Assembly (NCBI GenBank): GCA_018830405.1
Contig: JAHJSF010000127.1
Coordinates: 1 to 8,523 of the forward strand
Length of the DNA: 8,523 nucleotides
Direction: 5' to 3'
Source: Nitrospinota bacterium
Lineage (GTDB): Bacteria > Nitrospinota > Nitrospinia > UBA9942 > JAHJSF01
The position numbers and the translations under genes were made by a program. This document shows, one piece after another, positions 1-4,816 of this stretch (position 1 is its first letter; every line of letters starts with the position of its first letter). Below the pieces are notes generated by a model that was not told where the DNA came from, searched no databases, and saw only the letters and a program-made list of their open reading frames with translations.

Positions 1-118
1 ATAATTCACAGGGAAAGGAGGTCAACAATTCTGATAAGAAAGCCGCTTAATATCAAGTAGCTGCAAACAGGACAGTTTATTTGCTACAAAACCGGACAAT
101 TCTATTTGTTGACAACAC
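1..118. mobile_element. Probable right end of an insertion sequence (partial, runs off left edge)
   Basis: Two direct copies of a ~24-bp motif stand in tandem at 70-93 and 94-118. Both begin GGACA, contain TATTTG followed by a C/T-T pair, and end in ACAA; a weaker third copy may precede them near 53-66. Tandem transposase-binding repeats just inside the terminus, with a sequence ending in CA near 117, are known from insertion sequences with retroviral-integrase-type transposases (IS21 and IS481-like groups), and the motif resembles those ends. A short open frame ending at 50 fits a transposase C-terminus facing this end. The family is not certain and the other end lies outside the window, so the boundary at about 117 is inferred from where the repeat stops. 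Confidence 0.45.
3..50 (+). CDS. Possible C-terminal tail of a transposase (5' part outside window)
   Basis: An open frame enters from the left edge and stops at TAA (48-50), giving the residues NSQGKEVNNSDKKAA. Its lysine-rich hydrophilic tail and its position ~20 bp before the tandem repeats suggest the end of the transposase of the element at 1-118. Only 15 codons are visible and no family motif is present, so the call rests on context. The other two plus-strand frames also close within the first 60 bases, so the choice of frame is not secure. Confidence 0.22.
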   Translation, partial: NSQGKEVNNSDKKAA

Positions 119-183
119 TTTTTTTATTGGAAAAAGTCTATCCATACGGAGTTGTATTCAAAATGATAACAACCCCCCTCCTG

Positions 184-206
184 CCTCCCCCAGCAAGTGG
201 GGGAGG
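184..206. repeat. G/C-rich hairpin, REP-like palindrome 1
   Basis: Arms CCTCCCCCA (184-192) and TGGGGGAGG (198-206) are perfect 9-bp complements around the 5-nt loop GCAAG. Weaker complementarity continues outward (C-run at 173-178, G-run at 214-216), giving an extended imperfect palindrome of about 50 bp. No T-run follows on either strand, so it is not a standard intrinsic terminator. It lies in the ~190-bp spacer between the insertion-sequence end and the NusG-like gene, next to a second palindrome of similar style, which fits a dispersed extragenic repeat. Confidence 0.7.
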
Positions 207-258
207 GGTAAGGAAGGGAATAACTATAGGGCCAGGAGGAAGCGACGCAGGCACACAA

Positions 259-299
259 CCCCCTATCCCCCTTTGTTAAGGTAAGGGGGAATAAGGGGG
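259..299. repeat. G/C-rich hairpin, REP-like palindrome 2
   Basis: The inner stem CCCCCTT (267-273) pairs with AAGGGGG (283-289) around a 9-nt loop. The outer stem CCCCCTAT (259-266) pairs with ATAAGGGGG (291-299) with one bulged A. The structure sits 13-53 bp past the stop codon of the NusG-like gene. It could stop or protect that transcript's 3' end, but on the minus strand it is followed by TTGTGTGCC rather than a U-run, so I annotate a repeat and not a terminator. C5-N-C5 / G5-N-G5 palindromes of this kind are usually dispersed many times in a genome; that cannot be tested here. Confidence 0.7.
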
Positions 300-311
300 C
301 TAACCCTCGTA

Positions 312-839
312 TCAAAACCGCTCAATCATATGCGCCTCAATATCCACCTCCAGCGAGCGTCCCAACATATCAACCGAAACAACAAGTTTTCCTCTCTCTT
401 TGCCAGCCCCGACAAAGTAGCCGGTAGCTCCCAGCATGGAACCTTCCTTTACCACAACCATGTCCCCCTCGTTAAGATAGGGGTGAGGACGTGGGACATA
501 ACCGGAATCAACTATTTTTTTAACGCTGTCTATCTGCTCATCGGGTATAGGTGCGGCATATTTAGAGGCGCTGCCTAGAATATTGGCCACGCCAAAGACC
601 TTCAATATGGCCAAACGTGATTCGTAGGCCATAACGCACCTTACAAACAGATAACCTGAAAAGAGGGGCCTTTTAACCTCTCTCTTCCTATCCTTCCATC
701 TACTCAAAACAGAAACGGTCGGATAAAAGACCTCAAACCCCCTATCGGTTAAGGCATCAGAGACCTTGGCCTCATGGCGGCTACGAGTCCTTACGGCATA
801 CCAGCATGAATCATCTGTCTTATCATTGCTCTGAGTCAT
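312..839 (-). CDS. NusG-paralogue transcription antitermination factor (UpxY/RfaH/LoaP-like)
   Basis: 175 aa from the chosen start. The NGN domain begins at W13 (WYAVRTRSRHE) and includes the FEVFYP, W-x-DRK and RPLFSGYLFVR blocks (residues ~35-67), followed by a KOW domain at ~124-150 (EGDMVVVKEGSMLGATG). The basic SRWKDRKREVKRPLF stretch is typical of specialised NusG paralogues of the UpxY type rather than housekeeping NusG. Such proteins join elongating RNA polymerase and help it read through long operons, often for surface polysaccharides. The target operon is not visible; downstream there are only repeats and an insertion-sequence end. The start is uncertain: ATG at 839 gives a normal NGN N-terminus and overlaps dnaN by 17 nt. 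ATGs at 851 and 884 are in frame but lack well-placed Shine-Dalgarno sites. The overlap suggests translation coupled to dnaN. Confidence 0.88.
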   Translation of the reverse strand: MTQSNDKTDDSCWYAVRTRSRHEAKVSDALTDRGFEVFYPTVSVLSRWKDRKREVKRPLFSGYLFVRCVMAYESRLAILKVFGVANILGSASKYAAPIPDEQIDSVKKIVDSGYVPRPHPYLNEGDMVVVKEGSMLGATGYFVGAGKERGKLVVSVDMLGRSLEVDIEAHMIERF

Positions 840-1965
840 CGCTCGGGACATATATGGGCATAACGATAAACTTAGAACTATCATCTCCGGCGGGGGTTAA
901 TATAACCGGTTTGCCGGGTCCGTTAAGCAAGAGTAACATCTTATCTTCTTCAACAGTTGCTAGAATATCCAGTATATATTTAGAGTTGATACCGATAGTA
1001 ATCGGCTCTCCCTTGTATTTGACATCCAAGACCTCTTTGGCCTCACCTATCTCGGCGGCCTGAGAAATCAGTTCAATCTCCCCCTCCCTTAACTTTAGGG
1101 TAATAACACTTGACCTCTCGTCCGACATTACCGAGACCCTCTTCAAGGTATGGGCCAAGGCCTCCTTATCAACAAGAACCTCCCGTTCAAACTTGCTCGG
1201 CATTACACCTCTATAGTCAGGAAACTGCCCCTCCTGCAAAAGTCTTGATACCAGAATAAGATTCCCCTTTCTGAATATGGCCTGATTCTCATAGACGCTG
1301 AAGAGAACAGCCTCCTCCCCATCATCGATAAATTTAAGTAATTCGGCCGAGGTCTTTCTGGAAAGTATAAAATGATCCCCCTCATTGGATTTGGGGGAAC
1401 AGTTCGTTTGGATATAGGAGAGCCGATGGGTATCGGTTGAAACCATGGTCACCGAATCAGCGGCTATCTCGAGCAGGGTACCGTTAAGGGCCAACCTTGT
1501 TTCATCAGTGGCCACAGAAAATATCGTTTTTCTTATCATATCCCTCAAGACCTTAGGCTCAAAGCTGACGATATATTCATCACCATAGGAAGGGAAAGAG
1601 GGGTAAAGCTCGGCCGACATATAGGCCAGCCTCGACTCGTACCTATTACAGATTATCTTGAGCCAGTTGGCGGTATCTTCCGCGCCAGGCTCATCGCTTG
1701 ATATGGTAATAGTCCCTTCCGGCAACTCCCTGGTAAGATCAAACAATTTTCTGGCCGGAACTGTAAAGCTTCCCGGTTTCTTAGTAGCACAGGGATAAAA
1801 ACCCTTTATGCCTACTTCAAGGTCGGTGGCATATATCCATATTCCATCCTCAACCATCTCGACCAATATGTTGGATAAAATAGGGATCGCCTTCTTAGAA
1901 TCTACAACACCTTGAACCCTTTGCAGCCCCTTCAATAAATCACTTCTCTGAATCGTTAATTCCAT
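823..1965 (-). CDS. dnaN: DNA polymerase III beta subunit (sliding clamp)
   Basis: 380 aa, close to the family's usual ~366-380. It forms the ring clamp around DNA that gives Pol III processivity and docks repair and ligation enzymes. Three clamp domains are recognisable from the N-terminal MELTIQRSDLLKGLQRVQGVV onward: DETRLALNG at 154-162, the cleft motif TDTHRL at 178-183 (usually T-D-G-H-R-L), FPDYRGVMP at 248-256, and the C-terminal MP at 369-370. The usual ending MPMRL is replaced here by MPIY plus an eight-residue acidic tail (VPSDDSEQ), whose codons overlap the start of the NusG-like gene. The start has a purine-rich GGGGAAGG site at 1975-1968. The gene is not beside dnaA, recF or gyrB, its common neighbours; a fold-back repeat lies 44 bp upstream. 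Confidence 0.97.
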   Translation of the reverse strand: MELTIQRSDLLKGLQRVQGVVDSKKAIPILSNILVEMVEDGIWIYATDLEVGIKGFYPCATKKPGSFTVPARKLFDLTRELPEGTITISSDEPGAEDTANWLKIICNRYESRLAYMSAELYPSFPSYGDEYIVSFEPKVLRDMIRKTIFSVATDETRLALNGTLLEIAADSVTMVSTDTHRLSYIQTNCSPKSNEGDHFILSRKTSAELLKFIDDGEEAVLFSVYENQAIFRKGNLILVSRLLQEGQFPDYRGVMPSKFEREVLVDKEALAHTLKRVSVMSDERSSVITLKLREGEIELISQAAEIGEAKEVLDVKYKGEPITIGINSKYILDILATVEEDKMLLLLNGPGKPVILTPAGDDSSKFIVMPIYVPSDDSEQ

Positions 1966-1989
1966 AACCTTCCCCTATTATAAGATTGA

Positions 1990-2018
1990 TTTATAATTCT
2001 CAGTATACCAGTGCTTAA
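1990..2018 (-). promoter_or_regulatory. Candidate dnaN promoter, -35 inside the fold-back element
   Basis: On the minus strand TTAAGC (2018-2013) lies 17 nt before TATAAA (1995-1990), which would start RNA near 1983 and leave room for the GGGGAAGG ribosome site. The -10 box is good and the -35 box matches consensus at only three of six bases. A perfect TATAAT at 1982-1977 is also present but would start RNA within ~5 nt of the dnaN ATG. The -35 lies in the terminal repeat of the neighbouring element, so the element may have supplied it. Motif evidence only. Confidence 0.25.
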
Positions 2019-2174
2019 TTGCATAAATCTTGCTGTAGCCGACCAGCCTTTGGCGTGCCCGGCTTTGTCGTCAATCCTCGCCATAGGCCCTGTGCTATGG
2101 CTGCGGTTGTCTTCGTGCCAGTCACACCAAATTCTCGGTCTTGATACTGACGCAGAATTATGCAACTAAACACT
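2010..2174. mobile_element. Fold-back/MITE-like element with terminal inverted repeats
   Basis: The ends are inverted repeats: AGTGCTTAATTGCATAA from 2010 rightward and AGTGTTTAGTTGCATAA from 2174 leftward match at 15 of 17 positions. Similarity continues to about 24 bp (ATCTTGC versus TTCTGC). The centre is a perfect 7-bp hairpin, GCCATAG (2080-2086) and CTATGGC (2095-2101), sharing its axis with the terminal repeats. The intervening arms are partly complementary (for example GCC-x-G-x-CAC-x-CCA inside both), so nearly the whole 165 bp is an imperfect palindrome. The flanks CAGTATACC (2001-2009) and CCGGATACC (2177-2185) agree at 7 of 9 positions but the second is offset by 2 nt, so a target duplication is doubtful. 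No credible protein is encoded. It looks like a non-autonomous element moved by a transposase elsewhere. Confidence 0.72.
2080..2101. repeat. Perfect apical hairpin of the fold-back element
   Basis: GCCATAG and CTATGGC pair perfectly around an 8-nt loop, GCCCTGTG. The hairpin is at the centre of the surrounding palindrome and would be the tip of a long stem in any transcript crossing from the L,D-transpeptidase gene into dnaN. Confidence 0.7.
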
Positions 2175-2973
2175 AGCCGGATACCTTACTGTCTAGGCTG
2201 TATAAAAACGAATCGGATATAACACTACCTGAAACCGTGTGGCCATCGGTAGGCACTTCAAAACCATAGGGGTAGATATAAATCGCCGTATCTATTCCGA
2301 TATATTCGGTCAGTCTCATTATCACATTATCATCAACTGCTATACACCCCTTGGTAAACATCCTATTCGCAACTCCCCCTATTCCGTGGATCCATATATT
2401 TGAACCTGTTTTCCCCGCCTTCAGATCCATTTCATTGGGATAGTTCAATACAAAAGCGTAGGGACCGTACATGGGCGGAAGATCCTTATCCTCCTTTATC
2501 TCCACTATTTTGTAGACCCCTCTGGGGGTTTTAAGATCTCCCTCTCTCTCCTTATCTCCACCCTTCTCTCCTATGATTATAGGAAACTTTTCCCTTACGA
2601 CATAATCTTTGTCTAGGATAAAGAGAACCCTCTGTTTCTTATCAATAACAATCTTATAGGCCGGCCTAATAAGGGCCAGTGCTTTTTCAGAAATGTTGGG
2701 TTTAAAGGAAAGCAATTCTTCAACAACTCCCCCGCTCTTCCCTTCTCTAAGGATAGATGTTATTCCCAATATATCATTCCCTCTATATATACTCCCCAAA
2801 CTTATTGTGGCTGTGGCAAAGAATAAGAAGGCTATAAAGGCAACTCCCCCATACGATACCCTCCCGCTCTCACGGAAGGCCTTCCTGATTGCCAAATTGG
2901 ACCGGTATGTTCTTATCTTATACCAGCCCTCAAATAACTTGAGGCGTATGAACTGTTTTATTGTAAAAAACAT
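2173..2973 (-). CDS. Membrane-anchored L,D-transpeptidase (YkuD/YafK-type catalytic fold)
   Basis: 266 aa. A basic cytoplasmic head (1-40) is followed by one membrane span (~42-60) and a periplasmic YkuD domain (~106-236). Visible motifs are KEREGDLKTPRGVYKI (141-156), the histidine motif IWIHG (193-197) and the cysteine motif TKGCIAV (207-213) with putative nucleophile C210. The family uses this cysteine to make or cut bonds at meso-diaminopimelate in peptidoglycan, either 3-3 cross-links or attachment or release of outer-membrane lipoproteins. The G-C-x-A form of the cysteine motif, rather than S-H-G-C-x-R, resembles the YafK/DpaA branch, so an amidase-like role is possible. A GGGGG tract at 2986-2982 may serve as ribosome site. 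The stop codon TAG (2175-2173) takes its last two bases from the end of the fold-back element, so the ~30-residue tail may have been altered by insertion. Confidence 0.85.
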   Translation of the reverse strand: MFFTIKQFIRLKLFEGWYKIRTYRSNLAIRKAFRESGRVSYGGVAFIAFLFFATATISLGSIYRGNDILGITSILREGKSGGVVEELLSFKPNISEKALALIRPAYKIVIDKKQRVLFILDKDYVVREKFPIIIGEKGGDKEREGDLKTPRGVYKIVEIKEDKDLPPMYGPYAFVLNYPNEMDLKAGKTGSNIWIHGIGGVANRMFTKGCIAVDDNVIMRLTEYIGIDTAIYIYPYGFEVPTDGHTVSGSVISDSFLYSLDSKVSG

Positions 2974-3062
2974 ATTTGGAGCCCCCGATATTTAAAAGAG
3001 CCGAAGAGAAACTTTACCGATCAGCCCCCGGCCTATTTGCTGCCTAAGAGAAAAGATATCAG

Positions 3063-3117
3063 ATTATAGGCCTGAAATAAAACAAGATGTAATCAAAAAG
3101 GTGTTGGGTTCATTATA
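3063..3117 (-). promoter_or_regulatory. Spacer with two TATAAT boxes upstream of the L,D-transpeptidase gene
   Basis: The 194-bp gap between truA and the L,D-transpeptidase gene (2974-3167) is the longest between cellular genes apart from the element-bearing spacer. It contains two exact TATAAT hexamers on the minus strand, at 3117-3112 and 3068-3063. Upstream of the first, the correctly spaced -35 is only TTAATT, while a better TTGACG lies just 13 nt away. The second also lacks a good -35 at 16-18 nt. The gap suggests that transcription restarts here, but which box is used, if either, cannot be decided. I saw no clear intrinsic terminator for truA. Confidence 0.3.
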
Positions 3118-3167
3118 ACATTGGTCAAATCGTCAATTAATAGACAACACAAGAAATAATGCGGCCA

Positions 3168-3902
3168 TTAATATTCTACCGCAACAAGGAATAACCCTTC
3201 GGGATGGGCTGTTTGACCTGCTTGGCAACGGTCTTTTGACTCCAATATTTCCTTCATCGTAGAGGGGGGTATCCTGCCGCTGCCAACCTGAACAAGTGTC
3301 CCCACTATGTTTCTTATCATCTGCTTTAAAAATCCGTTAGCGGCCAACCAAAATATTATCCGGTCATCATCTGTTTCTATATCCAGCCTCGTCAATTTTC
3401 TCACATAGCTTTTGGCATTAGAGGTTGAGGAACAGAATGCTCCGAAATCGTGTTCTCCAACCAGACATAGGGAGCCCTCTCTCATCTTGGCCAGATCAAG
3501 CCTTTTGGGGATAAACCAACAAAATCGCCTCTCCAGGGCAGAGGGGAAGGAACGATTAAGGATTACATATTTGTATAGTTTGCTTTTCGCGGAGAAACGG
3601 GCATTAAATTCTGAATCAACCGTCTTAAGGTCGGTGATTACTATGTCATCCGGCAAAAGGGCATTGAAGCCTCTCATCAGCTTCTCATCTTTAAGGGAGG
3701 AAGATGTTTGGAAAGAGGCAACTTGGGCCAGGGCGTGAACACCAGCATCAGTACGCCCTGATGAGGTTATATGCACCTTTTCTCCGACCATTTTGGCCAG
3801 GGTAGATTCCATTACCTCTTGTATGGTAATAGCATTAGGTTGTATCTGCCAACCATGGTATCTGCTCCCCTCATATTCTATAACTATCTTGACGGTTCGC
3901 AT
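3168..3902 (-). CDS. truA: tRNA pseudouridine(38-40) synthase TruA
   Basis: 244 aa, slightly short for the ~245-270 aa family. It isomerises uridines 38-40 of the tRNA anticodon arm to pseudouridine. Landmarks run in order: YEGSRYHGWQIQP (10-22), SGRTDAGVHA (48-57) with catalytic aspartate D52, LLPDDIVI, FNARFSAKSKLYKY, GEHDFGAFC, FLKQMIRNIVGTLVQVGSG, and the terminal GLFLVAVEY. The usual FHARFSA reads FNARFSA here, a mild change. The start ATG lies 12 nt after the argB stop, so the gene is probably co-transcribed with argB; the 12 nt (TACACCCCAAAT) hold no Shine-Dalgarno, suggesting reinitiation by ribosomes leaving argB. Confidence 0.96.
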   Translation of the reverse strand: MRTVKIVIEYEGSRYHGWQIQPNAITIQEVMESTLAKMVGEKVHITSSGRTDAGVHALAQVASFQTSSSLKDEKLMRGFNALLPDDIVITDLKTVDSEFNARFSAKSKLYKYVILNRSFPSALERRFCWFIPKRLDLAKMREGSLCLVGEHDFGAFCSSTSNAKSYVRKLTRLDIETDDDRIIFWLAANGFLKQMIRNIVGTLVQVGSGRIPPSTMKEILESKDRCQAGQTAHPEGLFLVAVEY

Positions 3903-3914
3903 ATTTGGGGTGTA

Positions 3915-4802
3915 TCAGATTGGCTCACTGTTTACAAACTGCGTCCCAACCCCTCTATCGGTTAGAACCTCATCCATGAAAGATTGGGCGCACCCCTTTA
4001 TTATGTGGCATTTTCCGGTTCCCCCCTTTAGGGCGTTCAGGCAGGTCCTTACTTTGGGAATCATCCCTCCATGTATAACTCCCTCCCTTATCAATCTTTC
4101 CGCCTCGTCTATCTTCAGGGTCGGGATAAGTTTCCCCTCCACGTCTAATATCCCCTCAACATCGGTCATAAGGATAAGTTTTTCTGCCTTGATTGTTGAG
4201 GCAATAAGTTCGGCCACCGAATCAGCATTAACGTTGTATCCTATATCCCCCCCATTTTCCCCCGATACAATGGATGAGACAATAGCAATGGTATCCTCAT
4301 CAAGGGCTTTAAGCATATCCTCTTTTATCTTGGAAGGTTTCCCCACATAGCCGAGAAATGGGTCTAAGGGAGTGGCCGTAATAAAACCGGAGTCTTTATT
4401 GAAAATAACCCCTTTATAACCGCGCTTCTCTATCTCCTCCTTTATCTTCAGGCTTACTTCGTTGAAGACCCTTCTGGCCAAGCTTAAGACCTCGGCCGAG
4501 GTTACCCTAAGGCCATCCTTCCATTCAACCTTGAGATTGCTTTTTTTCATCTCTTCGTTAAGGTGACGGGAACCCCCATGAACAAGTATCAGATTTATGC
4601 CAAGCTGTTTCAGAAATATGACATCCTCAATCAGGTATGGAAGCAGGTCAAGGTCATCAAGGATTGAGCCACCTATCTTTAGAACAAATCTCTTCCCTGA
4701 AAATATCTTTATGTAGGGAATCGCTTCCTCCAGGGCCGGCCCTTTAAGTCCATGCTTTACGGCCAGCTCCTTGGCGGCCCTTATCAACGTCAGCTGCGGC
4801 AT
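3915..4802 (-). CDS. argB: Acetylglutamate kinase (divergent ArgB)
   Basis: 295 aa, the usual length. ArgB phosphorylates N-acetylglutamate in the second step of arginine synthesis. Matches to the amino-acid kinase fold are EEAIPYIKIFSGKRFVLKIGGS (25-46, with K42), VHGG (74-77), GLRVT (97-101, with R99), YNVNADSVAE (189-198), LMTDVEGIL (211-219) and GGMIPKVRTCLNAL (245-258, with K250). Several motifs depart from typical ArgB: KYGGNAM is KIGGSIL, the third glycine of HGGGP is serine (HGGSR), and the late HI-DGR-xHALL block is HIIKGCAQSFMDEV. The N-terminal helix region and GGMIPKV favour ArgB, but a related carboxylate kinase (LysZ-like) is possible. No other arginine genes are in the window. 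The start has AGGGGA seven nt upstream, and the gene begins 14 nt after the lptD stop. Confidence 0.85.
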   Translation of the reverse strand: MPQLTLIRAAKELAVKHGLKGPALEEAIPYIKIFSGKRFVLKIGGSILDDLDLLPYLIEDVIFLKQLGINLILVHGGSRHLNEEMKKSNLKVEWKDGLRVTSAEVLSLARRVFNEVSLKIKEEIEKRGYKGVIFNKDSGFITATPLDPFLGYVGKPSKIKEDMLKALDEDTIAIVSSIVSGENGGDIGYNVNADSVAELIASTIKAEKLILMTDVEGILDVEGKLIPTLKIDEAERLIREGVIHGGMIPKVRTCLNALKGGTGKCHIIKGCAQSFMDEVLTDRGVGTQFVNSEPI

Positions 4803-4816
4803 ATTACAGTCCCCTG

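Noticed and set aside
16-50. Strong AAAGGAGG at 15-22 suggesting a gene start on the plus strand
   Set aside because: No ATG/GTG/TTG follows at suitable spacing, and the frames close within about 30 codons.
259-299. Rho-independent terminator for the NusG-like gene
   Set aside because: The hairpin is strong but no U-run follows on either strand; kept as a repeat.
81-315. Short open frames on both strands in the left spacer
   Set aside because: They cover the tandem repeats and C/G palindromes; their compositions (poly-Pro, Gly, Arg) simply reflect the repeats.
840-884. NusG-like starts at 884 or 851
   Set aside because: At 884 GGAG touches the ATG with no spacing and adds a nonconserved hydrophobic leader; 851 has no ribosome site. 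839 matches the usual NGN N-terminus, but the choice is not certain.
1956-2165. 69-codon minus-strand open frame across the fold-back element
   Set aside because: It lies almost wholly in palindromic sequence, runs into the dnaN start and matches no family I know.
3793-4350. 185-codon plus-strand open frame opposite argB
   Set aside because: Antisense to a well-supported kinase gene, with no recognisable domain; other plus-strand frames opposite folC, lptD and truA were dropped for the same reason.
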